Shown here one piece after another: positions 54,890 through 63,746 of a DNA stretch of 64,000 nt. The position numbers and the translations under genes were made by a program. Source of the stretch: Lysinibacillus sp. 2017 (GTDB lineage Bacteria; Bacillota; Bacilli; Bacillales_A; Planococcaceae). The number at the start of each line of letters is the position of its first letter. The first letter of the stretch is position 1. The DNA lies in assembly GCF_003073375.1 (NCBI RefSeq), contig NZ_CP029002.1, forward strand, positions 1,598,001-1,662,000, written 5' to 3'. The notes under the pieces are model-generated. The model ran no database searches. It was not told where the DNA came from and saw nothing but the letters and a program-made list of their open reading frames with translations.

Positions 54890-55074
54890 AAATGAATCCT
54901 TTTGCTGTATGGAGTATCCCAAGATTACTTTTATTTAAAATGAAATTAGTTGCAAGGATTAAAAATGTTTCGCTATTTAAAATATTAAAATAATATTTTG
55001 GGGAGCTTGTTATGATGAAGATGTGGTCATGCAGGAGCGAACGGAATGTTAAAGAGGGGGGGGTTGATCATACT

Positions 55075-55479
55075 ATGAAAACGAGTTATGTACATCATTT
55101 ATGTATACAGACAAATTCATATTTGGAAACGATTGAATTTTATACGAAAGGGTTAGGATTTGAACTTGTTCAAGAATCTCCTGATTTTCATGGTCGTGAA
55201 TTTAATACATGGTTAAAGCTAGGTACTTTTTATATTGAACTCCAGACAGGCAAACAGAATGAACAACTAGCACAGATCAATTCGAATAGTGAAGGGCTTG
55301 TTCATTTTTGTATTTGGGTGGAAGATCTAGAATTTGAAGTCGAACGTTTAAAGAGAATGAACGTGAATTTTTTACAAAAAAATAAAGAAATTATTTACCA
55401 TGTTGAAAATGGTGAGTTATGCAAGTTAATAGCGCCAGAAGGAACAATTATCGAATTACGTAATAATCCAGGAGTTTAA
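55075..55479 (+). CDS. VOC-family protein (glyoxalase/bleomycin resistance fold)
   Basis: A 134-residue VOC protein: YVHHLCIQTNSYLETIEFYTKGLGFELVQ starts the first beta-alpha-beta module, and the second contains HFCIWVEDLEFEVE and IAPEGTIIELR. The His/Glu metal ligands of glyoxalase I are partly present. The ATG at 55075 follows a strong G-rich ribosome site; an in-frame ATG at 55012 lacks one. The substrate is unknown. Confidence 0.85.
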   Translation: MKTSYVHHLCIQTNSYLETIEFYTKGLGFELVQESPDFHGREFNTWLKLGTFYIELQTGKQNEQLAQINSNSEGLVHFCIWVEDLEFEVERLKRMNVNFLQKNKEIIYHVENGELCKLIAPEGTIIELRNNPGV

Positions 55480-55594
55480 ATGAAGTTTGGATTATGTACA
55501 TCATTCAGTTTACTGAAAATTCTAAAATTATTTCTCAGGAAATTATTGAATAGAAATAATTGAAATTTCAATCTTTATAGAGGGGGAAAGACTA

Positions 55595-56134
55595 ATGATA
55601 ATCATGATTAATGGAGCATTTGGTGTGGGAAAGACCACAATTGCCAATGCGCTTCACAAAGAAATTCAAAATAGCATGATATATGACCCTGAAGAGGTAG
55701 GGTATATGTTAAGAAATATTGTACCTGAGGAAATTAGAAAAATTGAAGCAGATACAGGTGATTTTCAGGATTTGGATTTATGGAAAGAATTAACGGTGGA
55801 TGTGGCAAAACGTTTAATAACTAAATATAACATGAACCTAATAGTACCTATGACTATTCGGAAAGTAGAGTACTTCCATTTCATTCAAAATGGTTTCAAA
55901 AGTATTGATGAGCAAACGCATCACTTTTGCTTGCAAGCAAGTAAAGAAACCATTTACGAAAGGCTAAGACAGCGCGGAGAGGAAGAAGGGAATTGGTGCT
56001 TTCAACAAACGGATAAATGTCTAGAAGCCTATAATGCACACAACTTTGGAACGTATATCAACACTGAAGGGGTAAGCATTACTGAAATTATTGACAATAT
56101 AAAAGAAAAGCTAAATCTAATTAACAAAGTTTAA
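55595..56134 (+). CDS. TmrB-like P-loop ATP-binding protein
   Basis: A 179-residue P-loop protein starting MIIMINGAFGVGKTTIA and continuing YDPEEVGYMLRNIVPEEI and LIVPMTIRKVEYF, close to B. subtilis TmrB as I remember it. TmrB binds ATP and gives tunicamycin resistance; this copy lacks about 20 residues at the C-terminus compared with TmrB, where the membrane-association region lies. The ribosome site is AGAGGGGG. Confidence 0.8.
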   Translation: MIIMINGAFGVGKTTIANALHKEIQNSMIYDPEEVGYMLRNIVPEEIRKIEADTGDFQDLDLWKELTVDVAKRLITKYNMNLIVPMTIRKVEYFHFIQNGFKSIDEQTHHFCLQASKETIYERLRQRGEEEGNWCFQQTDKCLEAYNAHNFGTYINTEGVSITEIIDNIKEKLNLINKV

Positions 56135-56270
56135 GATCATTAGAGCGAGAAACTCTATCTATTTTAAATTTCAAGCGAAAAAAGTACATATCCTTATTAT
56201 CCAAGGGTACAGCCGAAATTCCCCTTTTCAATGGCATAGATGAGCGCATCATCCGGTTGTTTTTAAGTTT

Positions 56271-56726
56271 TCATATACCACAATGATATAAGTAGTACTT
56301 GCCATCAGACAATTGTTTAGATATAGAAATGATTTTTCCAAATTTTTCTATCGCGATATCTCTATCAAAACGCACTAATTCATCCTCGGAGTAATCATGA
56401 TAATAAATCATTTTTAGGATTTCTTTTGGACCATTCCTTAATAAATCACTCCAAGCAGTAAAAATAGATATAAGGGAAGGAGCCGAATGTTCATCAAATA
56501 GTGTTATCCCAATGTCATTAAACCCTACTTGTTTGGGGTTTCCTGGGAAAGCGGGGTTCATACATGGAATCCATGTAAGTGAATCATAAATATATTCAAC
56601 GATGTTATCTTCAAGCCCAATGTATTCAACAATTAAATCCTTGTAATTGTCGTTATCCCTATAAAAGTATAGAAAAAAATCGTCATCTTGTGTTTCGGTC
56701 TTTTTTATCAAATAAAATTCATGCAT
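56271..56726 (-). CDS. Acidic protein of unknown function, ribosome site at an IS end
   Basis: A 151-residue acidic soluble protein, rich in Asp, Tyr and Ile (KKTETQDDDFFLYFYRDND, YYHDYSEDELVRFDRD). I do not recognise it; size and composition resemble SMI1/KNR4-like or other immunity proteins, which is only an impression. The GAGGGAGG ribosome site ends seven bases before the ATG, exactly at the inner boundary of the IS110-family copy at 56733-58524, so the IS end supplies or replaces the original site. Confidence 0.6.
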   Translation of the reverse strand: MHEFYLIKKTETQDDDFFLYFYRDNDNYKDLIVEYIGLEDNIVEYIYDSLTWIPCMNPAFPGNPKQVGFNDIGITLFDEHSAPSLISIFTAWSDLLRNGPKEILKMIYYHDYSEDELVRFDRDIAIEKFGKIISISKQLSDGKYYLYHCGI

Positions 56727-56920
56727 AAATATCCTCCCTCTATAAATGTTGATATATCAATGGCTCGCGCCATTTTTGAGTGTTCAAAAAATTTTTTTCG
56801 ACACGTACATCTATCTTTATTTTGTAATTATTGATTTTTTTAACAATACACCTGAAAGCTTCGCTAAATTAATTCCCTTTTAATGGTAATTAATCCCTTG
56901 ATCCAGTACGTTATTTTGAT

Positions 56921-57109
56921 GCACATTTGGATCTCTGCGTTGCTTATGATGACGGACCCTCCCATGTCTCTAGGCGTCTAATTGCGCGTACATTCCTTCG
57001 TTCGGTCTATTCATAAGGCAGAGGCTGGCGATGCTCCTCAGGGGACTCGTTGCTATTTGTGCACGGTCGAATGGAATAAATAGTGCCGGCTTCTCCGTGT
57101 CATCCTCTT
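56921..57109 (-). ncRNA. Candidate bridge/seek RNA of IS copy 1
   Basis: The 3' noncoding region after the transposase stop. Its sequence keeps blocks identical to copy 2 (GAGGATGACACGGAGAAGCC, GGAGCATCGCCAGCCTC, GAGGGTCCGTCATC), while the stretches between are variable. The first and last blocks can pair (GATGA..CGGA with TCCG..TCATC). Conserved scaffold with variable loops next to an IS110-type recombinase gene is what a guide RNA would look like; not proven. Confidence 0.5.
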
Positions 57110-57133
57110 GGTTGGACTTTTGATGAAGTACGT

Positions 57134-58411
57134 TTAAGCAGCTGCTTGAAGACTGGCGAAATCGTTCATCATTTGTTGTACGTTAAACATTGTTTTCTTT
57201 TTACACAAGGCATGTAAAATCTTGAGTAACTTGCCACACAGGACGACAATCGATTGCTTCTTGCGAAGTGGATTCACTGTACGTGTTGTGTAGTATTCAT
57301 GTAATTGCTTAAATGCTTGATTATGTCGAATTAGGGGCATCATCACACGAAACAAGAGTGCTCGTAGCTTACGTCTTCCTCGTTTAGAAATGCGCTTTTG
57401 TCCCTTTTGCTTACCAGAAGAGTTTTCACGCAATGTAAGTCCCGCGAGTTTAATTAATTGGCGTGGATGCTCATATTGTGTTAAAGAACCGACTTCTGAA
57501 AGTAAATCGACAACCGTTACATCCCCGATTCCTGGTATAGATGCTAAATAATCATAATCTGTCATTTGTTTCGCTAGCTCTGTGAGCTGAACCGTTAATT
57601 CATCAAGTTGAGCTTGCATCAATTTGATTTGCGAAAGCAGTGTGGCGATTTCATATTTGGCCATCACTAAACCTTCTGTTAATCCAATCGAGTTTTGAGC
57701 CGCTTCAACTAATTGTTTTGCCTTTGGTAGTTGTGGGCTTTTCATTCCTTCTACTTGGCGATATAAGAAGAGTAGTTCATCTGGTGATTTCCCTTTAATA
57801 TCCGAAGGTAGTGGCGTCATTTCGAGCGCCGCATACGCCATTTTCCCGAACTTCTTAAAGACTTGTGGAAACTCGGGAAAGAAGCGATCTAACCAACGAA
57901 TCAGGCGATTTCGAAGGGCATTTAAATCTTCTTGAATTTTCGAGCGCAATGTCGCGCCATTTCGTAATTCCGCTTCCACACCTTCTAAAAGACGAGGATA
58001 ACTGAAGCGTCCATCTCGCATTAAACGTGCGATGACGAGTGCATCTTTTTGGTCATTTTTAGTTTGGAGATTATCGTCCAATTCCTTTGAACGGTTGACG
58101 TGCATCGGATTGACCATCACAAACGGAATCCCGTAGTTCGTTAAAAACGCTGCTAAGTTCATCCAATAGTGACCTGTTGGCTCGAAACCAACAAGGATTC
58201 CCTGTTTTTCATGGGCTACTTTTAACGTAAGTAGACGTTCATAAAAGCCTTCAAATCCAACGCGCGATTGCAGTATTGGAAATGATTTTTGGAGCACACG
58301 GCCACGATCATCAATTGCACAAGCGAAGTGTTTGTGTTTGGCAATGTCGATGCCGATGACTAAAGTATTTTCAGAAACTTGATTAATTTTTTCATTCGTA
58401 TTAAAATTCAT
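57134..58411 (-). CDS. IS110-family transposase (DEDD recombinase), copy 1
   Basis: A 425-residue transposase: N-terminal RuvC-like DEDD domain with Asp in IGIDIAKHKH, Glu in GFEPTGHYW and Asp pair in KNDQKDALVIARL; a coiled-coil middle; C-terminal Transposase_20 domain with SIPGIGDVTVVDLLSEVG and ENSSGKQKGQKRISKRGRR carrying the conserved serine. It appears intact and is about 90 per cent identical to copy 2. It moves the element, probably guided by an RNA from the 3' region. Confidence 0.93.
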   Translation of the reverse strand: MNFNTNEKINQVSENTLVIGIDIAKHKHFACAIDDRGRVLQKSFPILQSRVGFEGFYERLLTLKVAHEKQGILVGFEPTGHYWMNLAAFLTNYGIPFVMVNPMHVNRSKELDDNLQTKNDQKDALVIARLMRDGRFSYPRLLEGVEAELRNGATLRSKIQEDLNALRNRLIRWLDRFFPEFPQVFKKFGKMAYAALEMTPLPSDIKGKSPDELLFLYRQVEGMKSPQLPKAKQLVEAAQNSIGLTEGLVMAKYEIATLLSQIKLMQAQLDELTVQLTELAKQMTDYDYLASIPGIGDVTVVDLLSEVGSLTQYEHPRQLIKLAGLTLRENSSGKQKGQKRISKRGRRKLRALLFRVMMPLIRHNQAFKQLHEYYTTRTVNPLRKKQSIVVLCGKLLKILHALCKKKTMFNVQQMMNDFASLQAAA

Positions 58412-58721
58412 TTTTGGAAGTCCTCTCTGTAGATGTGCGAGTCAATGGCTGTTGACACTCAAGCATCATACAAGAGGGCTTTTTTATTTTCAAGTCCCCG
58501 AAAATGTTTCTAACAGGAATGCTCCTTATAAGTGGAAAATTTCCATTTCAATAATAATCTTTAAATAACCTAAAGTAAATATCCCAAGTAATATTTGGGC
58601 TAATTCAATCAGGCATAACCTAAAAATCTTAAGATAAAGTCACTTAGAATTTTAATTTAATCTTAAATTATTGAATATGTTAAATTACGAATAACAAACA
58701 ACTTTCAGGAGGTGAACCCAT

Positions 58722-59000
58722 TTGAATAAATATAGTGTTTTTTCACTTACTACTTTATTAATCTTTGTTGTTATGTTTTTTACAATGTTCAGTGGAGTGT
58801 CAATAGGAGCGTTAGGTAGAATATCCTTTTTTTATGCCTTACAAAACAGCCCTCAAGAATTGACTGTGGTGTTGTTCGTTTTTGACACGCTGAAAAAGCA
58901 TTTGCTCAACACGTTTTTCAAAGACCATATTCTTCCTAATTCAAGCCCCGGAACCAATAGAGATGAGCAATCCATTCCATTTAAAGAGCATTCCTGTTAG
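58722..59000 (+). pseudogene. Membrane protein gene truncated by an IS insertion
   Basis: TTG at 58722 with GGAGGTGA upstream opens a hydrophobic N-terminus (KYSVFSLTTLLIFVVMFF). The frame runs into IS copy 2 at 58986, which supplies the last four residues and the stop. The C-terminal part of the original product is lost. The family is not recognised. The upstream interval 58525-58721 is AT-rich and holds only its promoter region. Confidence 0.55.
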
Positions 59001-59099
59001 AAGGATTTTCGGGGACTTGAAATAAAAAAAGCCCTCTTGTATGATGCTTGAGTGTCAACAGCCATTGACTCGCACATCTACAGAGAGGACTCCATAACA

Positions 59100-60377
59100 A
59101 TGAATTTTAATACGAATGAAAAAATAAATCAAGTTTCTGAAAATACACTAGTCATCGGTGTCGATATCGCAAAGCACAAACATTTCGCATGTGCCATCGA
59201 CGATCGAGGTCGGGTGCTCCAAAAATCATTTCCAGTCGTGCAATCACGTATTGGGTTTGAAAACTTCTATGAACGCCTAATGGCGCTCAGAACAACTCAT
59301 GAAAAACAAGAAATCCTCGTTGGTTTCGAGCCAACAGGTCACTACTGGATGAACTTAGCAGCGTTTTTAACGAACTATGGAATTCCATTTGTGATGGTCA
59401 ACCCAATGCACGTCAATCGTTCAAAGGAGCTTGATGACAATCTCCAAACGAAAAATGACCAAAAAGATGCACTCGTCATTGCCCGTTTAATGCGAGACGG
59501 ACGCTTCAGCTATCCTCGCATTTTGGAAGGTGTGGAAGCTGAATTACGAAACGGTGCTACATTACGCTCGAAGATTCAAGAAGATTTAAATGCCCTTCAA
59601 AATCGCATGATTCGTTGGTTAGATCGCTTTTTCCCAGAGTTTACACAAGTGTTTAAAAACTTCGGGAAAATGGCCTATGCGGTGCTCGAAATGACACCTC
59701 TGCCGACAGATATTAAAGGGAAATCACCAGAAGAGTTACTCTTCTTATATCGCCAAGTTGAAGGGATGAAATGTCCACAACTACCAAAGGCAAAACAATT
59801 AGTCGAAGTTGCAGAAAACTCAATTGGATTGACAGAAGGCTTAGTGATGGCCAAATTCGAAATCGCCACACTTCTTTCACAGTACAAATTGATGCAAACT
59901 CAACTAGATGAATTAACGTCTCAGCTCGTAGAGCTAGCCAAACAAATGGCGGATTATGACTACTTAGCATCTGTCCCAGGAATCGGAGATGTTACTATTG
60001 TCGACTTACTATCAGAAGTTGGTTCTCTCACTCAATATGCACATCCACGCCAATTAATTAAACTAGCGGGACTCACATTGCGTGAAAACTCTTCCGGCCA
60101 GCAAAAGGGACAAAAACGTATATCCAAAAGAGGTAGACGTAAATTACGTGCGCTTCTATTCCGAGTTATGATGCCTTTAATTTTGCATAACCCAGCCTTT
60201 AAGCAATTACACGAATACTACACTACACGCACAGCCAATCCGCTTCGCAAGAAGCAATCGATCGTTGTGTTGTGTGGCAAACTGTTAAAGGTTTTACATG
60301 CCTTGTGCAAAAAGAAAACAATGTTTAACGAACAACAAATGATGAGTGATTTCGCTAGTCTTCAAACGGCTGCCTAA
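59100..60377 (+). CDS. IS110-family transposase (DEDD recombinase), copy 2
   Basis: A 425-residue intact transposase with the same motifs as copy 1 (VIGVDIAKHKH, GFEPTGHYW, KNDQKDALVIARL, ENSSGQQKGQKRISKRG). The ATG at 59100 follows GAGAGGAC and gives the same length as copy 1; the frame is open 16 codons further upstream into the IS left end, which is not needed. Confidence 0.93.
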   Translation: MNFNTNEKINQVSENTLVIGVDIAKHKHFACAIDDRGRVLQKSFPVVQSRIGFENFYERLMALRTTHEKQEILVGFEPTGHYWMNLAAFLTNYGIPFVMVNPMHVNRSKELDDNLQTKNDQKDALVIARLMRDGRFSYPRILEGVEAELRNGATLRSKIQEDLNALQNRMIRWLDRFFPEFTQVFKNFGKMAYAVLEMTPLPTDIKGKSPEELLFLYRQVEGMKCPQLPKAKQLVEVAENSIGLTEGLVMAKFEIATLLSQYKLMQTQLDELTSQLVELAKQMADYDYLASVPGIGDVTIVDLLSEVGSLTQYAHPRQLIKLAGLTLRENSSGQQKGQKRISKRGRRKLRALLFRVMMPLILHNPAFKQLHEYYTTRTANPLRKKQSIVVLCGKLLKVLHALCKKKTMFNEQQMMSDFASLQTAA

Positions 60378-60402
60378 ACGTATTTCATCGAAAGTCAAAA
60401 CA

Positions 60403-60590
60403 AGAGGATGACACGGAGAAGCCGGCATTATTTTCACCATCCGACCGTGATTTATTTAAACGAGTCCCTTAAGGAGCATCGCCAGCCTCTGCCTTATGAA
60501 TAGACCGAACGAAGGAATGTACGCGCAAACAGACGCCTAGAGACATGGGAGGGTCCGTCATCATAAGCATCGCAGAGATCCAAAAGTGCA
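60403..60590 (+). ncRNA. Candidate bridge/seek RNA of IS copy 2
   Basis: The noncoding region directly after the transposase gene. It shares long identical blocks with the 3' region of copy 1 but differs in between, especially at 60427-60470 and after 60590. A closing helix is possible between GATGACACGGA (60408-60418) and TCCGTCATC (60554-60562). In the IS1111-type branch of IS110 elements the guide RNA is encoded downstream of the recombinase, which fits this layout. Confidence 0.5.
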
Positions 60591-60729
60591 TCGATATACC
60601 GCACGGGATCAGGATAATCATTACCAGTTAATGGTTCATCCTTTAGCGAAGCGTTCGGACAGATTGTAAGAAAAATCAATAATTACAAAATAACGTTAGA
60701 TGTACGTGTTGAAAATATTTTTTTGACAC

Positions 60730-62139
60730 TCAAAAAATGGCGTGAGCCATTGATATATCAACATTTATAGAGGGAGGTGGCAGCTTACGGGACGTAGATT
60801 TTCTTTTATTGAGTTCTACAATTAGGTCTCCTATTTTTTTGATCCCAGATATTATTTGTTGTTCATCTAGCTGAGAAATACATAAGCGAATGAGATTATC
60901 CTGTTTATACATATCTAAAAACATGCGTTCGGTGTCGTCAACAAGGATGTTATTTTCAGCTAGCGAATAAGTTAGCTTTTTAGCTGAAATGTTTTTTGGC
61001 AAATAGATAGATAAGTAGAACCCTGTACTAGGCTTTGTATAATCGATTTCTACGGGTAAATAGTGCGCACAGGCTTTTTTTAATACATCCATTTTATGCT
61101 GATAAACTTTTTTGATCTTTTTTAAATGGGTTACATACATCCCGCTTTTCAAATAAATATCGAGTGCGCCTTGTGAAAGAATGGGGCTGGTAAAATCGGT
61201 ACTAATTTTATAGCGTAGAAATGTTTTGATTAGGAGCTCATGTAAAACAATACTTGCAATACGTAAGCCAGGTAAAAATATTTTAGAATAGCTTTGAATG
61301 TAGATGACCCTGCCAGAAGGATCAAAACTAAAGAAGGGGTCAGCCTTTTTATCCGTATCTAATTCCCCTAAAAAATCATCTTCAACAATGTACACATCAT
61401 ATTTCTTAGCGAGCTCGACTATTTTCTTCTTTTCTAAATTTGTGTAACAGTGACCAAGTGGATTATGAAAGCGCGGGATGACATAGAAAAACTTAATCTC
61501 GTTATTTTTAAAGATGTATTCAAGTCGTTCTAAATCAATGCCATTCATCGTTAGTTCAATACCAAATGTGGTTGTTTGACTGAGATTTAGTGATTCAATC
61601 ATGCCAAAATAGGTTGGCTGTTCAATCAATATGTTTTTCTTACCGTTTGGAAATGGCATAGTCGTTAAGAGATGAAGAGCCTGTTGGGAACCCGAGACCA
61701 TGACAACGCGATTTGGTGTAGTGAAGACTTGTAATGTTTGTAGCCGTTTGGCAATTTCTGTACGCAATGAGTATAGACCTTGTGGAGCAGCGTAATCGAA
61801 AAGTTCCTCTTTATAGGTATCAATTGCCTGGTTCAAACAATGTTGAAAATCAGTATATGGAATTAAATCCTTGGCTGGTCCAGCAGAATAAAAGTCGATT
61901 TCGTTTGTTGTAGGTAGCATGGTTTTATAATCGTTCACTATATAGTAGCCACTTTGTGCTTTTGCATAAAGGACATGCTCCTTTTCTAATTCATCATAGG
62001 CCTTTAAAATCGTATTTTTACTACAATTAAACTGTACGGATAGTTGTCTAATCGATGGTAGCTTACTTCCTGCTTGATAATCGCCATTTTGCAACTGCTG
62101 TTTTATCGTATCAACAATCTCTAAATACTTTGCTTTCAT
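60730..62139 (-). CDS. MocR-type regulator (GntR wHTH fused to aminotransferase domain), 3' end from an IS
   Basis: A 469-residue PLP-dependent regulator. The N-terminal 70 residues form a GntR winged helix (SKLPSIRQLSVQFNCSKNTIL). The rest is a class I aminotransferase-like domain with the PLP lysine in IQSYSKIFLPGLR. The last 15 residues (PPSINVDISMAHAIF) and the stop are encoded by IS copy 2, so the native C-terminus is replaced. It is divergent from an EamA transporter gene, as B. subtilis ycxD/ycxC, and probably controls it. Confidence 0.87.
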   Translation of the reverse strand: MKAKYLEIVDTIKQQLQNGDYQAGSKLPSIRQLSVQFNCSKNTILKAYDELEKEHVLYAKAQSGYYIVNDYKTMLPTTNEIDFYSAGPAKDLIPYTDFQHCLNQAIDTYKEELFDYAAPQGLYSLRTEIAKRLQTLQVFTTPNRVVMVSGSQQALHLLTTMPFPNGKKNILIEQPTYFGMIESLNLSQTTTFGIELTMNGIDLERLEYIFKNNEIKFFYVIPRFHNPLGHCYTNLEKKKIVELAKKYDVYIVEDDFLGELDTDKKADPFFSFDPSGRVIYIQSYSKIFLPGLRIASIVLHELLIKTFLRYKISTDFTSPILSQGALDIYLKSGMYVTHLKKIKKVYQHKMDVLKKACAHYLPVEIDYTKPSTGFYLSIYLPKNISAKKLTYSLAENNILVDDTERMFLDMYKQDNLIRLCISQLDEQQIISGIKKIGDLIVELNKRKSTSRKLPPPSINVDISMAHAIF

Positions 62140-62271
62140 CCTATTTCCCCCAATCTGTACCCATACAGTGAATTAAAAATGGAATGTTAAATTAGCAACG
62201 GGTCCTTTATTCTTGCATTATAACAAAAATTGCCCCTAATGAATGGGACAATTTGATTGGGAGGAAGCGTT

Positions 62272-63183
62272 ATGGAAAAAGAGAAAGCAGGGTTGTTGTT
62301 AGGAATAATTGGGGTGACTTGTTTTAGTTTGACGCTACCCTCCACAAGTGTTGCAGTGGCGTATTTTGGTACTACCGTAGTTGGTTTGGGGAGAACCGTC
62401 ATAGCAGCCATATTAGTTGCGATTATATTTTTAGTTCGTAAAGAAAAGCTGCCCACACGTAAACAATTTAAAAGTTTGCTAATTGTAGCAGTGGGCGCAG
62501 TATTAGGATTCCCATTACTCACTTCTTGGGCGATGGAGACTTTGCCCGTTTCACATGGGGCAGTAGAGCTTGCTTTATTACCATTAGCTACAGCAGGTAT
62601 TGCAATTTTTAGAGCTGGTGAACGACCGTCTTTGCGATTTTGGTTAGCTAGTCTTGTCGGTTCAAGCGCGGTTATTGTATACGCCCTTAATTTAGGAATC
62701 GGTGGCTTTCATGTTGCGGATTTCGCATTATTAGGAGCTGTATTAATTCTAGGACTTAGTTATGCAGAAGGTGGAAAATTATCTCAAGAAATGGGGAGTT
62801 GGCAAGTTATTGCATGGGCGATTGTTATCGGAGCACCATTCTTTGTCATTCCAGTAGGATTAGAGCTCTCCATAGAAATGCTGGATGCACCAATGAAAGC
62901 TTGGGTTAGTTTATTCTATTTAGCCGTTGTTAGTCAGTTCTTAGCATATGTAGCATGGTACGGGGGAATGGCATTAGGGGGAATTGCAAGGATCAGTCAA
63001 TTACAATATTTGCAGCCGTTTTTAATGATTACTTTCGCCGTATTATTTTTAGAAGAGTCGATAACAATAGTGACAGTTCTAACCGCTATGATTGTTGTAG
63101 TCGCGGTAGTTATTGGGAAAAATGCATCGATATCAAAAAAAGAGTCTTCCGCTTTGAATACAGAGTTATTGGATCTAGAGTAA
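62272..63183 (+). CDS. EamA-family (DMT) transporter
   Basis: A 303-residue membrane protein with ten predicted segments in two EamA halves. The ATG at 62272 follows GGGAGGAAG. EamA proteins export amino acids or other metabolites. Divergent arrangement with the MocR regulator suggests a substrate linked to amino acid or vitamin B6 metabolism. A terminator follows. Confidence 0.87.
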   Translation: MEKEKAGLLLGIIGVTCFSLTLPSTSVAVAYFGTTVVGLGRTVIAAILVAIIFLVRKEKLPTRKQFKSLLIVAVGAVLGFPLLTSWAMETLPVSHGAVELALLPLATAGIAIFRAGERPSLRFWLASLVGSSAVIVYALNLGIGGFHVADFALLGAVLILGLSYAEGGKLSQEMGSWQVIAWAIVIGAPFFVIPVGLELSIEMLDAPMKAWVSLFYLAVVSQFLAYVAWYGGMALGGIARISQLQYLQPFLMITFAVLFLEESITIVTVLTAMIVVVAVVIGKNASISKKESSALNTELLDLE

Positions 63184-63205
63184 ATAGAAATGATAGAACT
63201 AGAAT

Positions 63206-63245
63206 AGCCGTTTAGCATTGCTTTAAGATGTTAAACGGCTTTTTG
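63206..63245 (+). terminator. Intrinsic terminator after the EamA gene
   Basis: AGCCGTTTA/TAAACGGCT stem with a T tract. Confidence 0.85.
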
Positions 63246-63298
63246 TATAAAAGCATTTAAGTTCGAATAAATAATCTGAATTATTTAATTTATTTCAC

Positions 63299-63349
63299 TT
63301 GACATTAAATGGATGCATTATGTATATTGTGTATAAAGTATATATACAA
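63299..63349 (+). promoter_or_regulatory. Promoter and GntR-type operator
   Basis: TTGACA (63299-63304) and TATATT (63323-63328) with an 18-base spacer. An inverted repeat TTGTGTATA-N5-TATATACAA (63327-63349, one mismatch) overlaps the -10 and resembles the operators of YtrA-type GntR repressors, fitting autoregulation of the next gene. Confidence 0.7.
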
Positions 63350-63368
63350 TGTGAATTGAGGAACATGC

Positions 63369-63746
63369 ATGCAAATTTTAATCTCTCACAATTCGAAAGA
63401 GCCTATTTATGAACAAATCGTTAATCAAATAAAGACAGGTATATTAGCGAATGAACTCCCATCAGGATACGCACTGCCATCTATGCGCAATATGGCAAAA
63501 GATTTAGATGTCAGTGTCATTACGACCAAACGTGCATATGAGGAGCTAGAGAAAGCGGGTTTGATTTACTCCGTAGTAGGGAAGGGCTCTTTCGTTTCAG
63601 AGCAAAACCTGGAAATGATTATTGACAGAAAGCAAAAGGTAATCGAAGAGCAGCTAAGTCAGGCAATTAAAAATAGTAAAGAAATTGGACTTAGCTTAGA
63701 TGAAATACAAGAATTAATTACACTTTTATATGAGGAGATGGATTAA
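63369..63746 (+). CDS. GntR-family regulator, YtrA subfamily
   Basis: A 125-residue regulator: GntR winged helix (EPIYEQIVNQIKTGIL; SGYALPSMRNMAKDLDVSVITTKRAYEELE; GKGSFVSEQ) with the short YtrA-type helical tail for dimerisation. YtrA-type repressors usually control an adjacent ABC transporter, and the next gene is an ABC ATPase starting in a TAATG overlap. TTGAGGA precedes the ATG. Confidence 0.92.
   Translation: MQILISHNSKEPIYEQIVNQIKTGILANELPSGYALPSMRNMAKDLDVSVITTKRAYEELEKAGLIYSVVGKGSFVSEQNLEMIIDRKQKVIEEQLSQAIKNSKEIGLSLDEIQELITLLYEEMD

Larger units (their letters stand above)
56733..58524 (-). mobile_element. IS110-family insertion sequence, copy 1
   Basis: A 1792-bp element, inverted relative to the second copy at 58986-60777 and exactly the same length. 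Boundaries were set where the two copies stop matching (GAGCATTCCTGTTAGAA at the transposase start side, TATAGAGGGAGG at the other). Inside are a short 5' region (about 110 bp), a 425-codon DEDD transposase gene and a 3' noncoding region of about 400 bp. Subterminal TTGAGTGTC-type inverted repeats are present (58454-58462 and 56776-56784, one mismatch). Confidence 0.85.
58986..60777 (+). mobile_element. IS110-family insertion sequence, copy 2
   Basis: A 1792-bp element with the same layout as copy 1 in opposite orientation, 461 bp apart. Subterminal inverted repeats TTGAGTGTC (59048-59056) and GACACTCAA (60725-60733). Its right end lies inside the 3' end of the mocR-type gene. Transposase and flanks differ from copy 1 at many positions, so the copies are not a recent duplication. 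Confidence 0.85.

Noticed and set aside
56733-60777. Composite transposon carrying cargo between the two IS copies
   Set aside because: Only about 460 bp lie between the copies and contain a truncated gene; the copies are diverged and no outer target duplication was found.
62955-63215. 86-codon open frame overlapping the EamA gene end
   Set aside because: Shadow frame of the transporter gene with low-complexity composition and no ribosome site.
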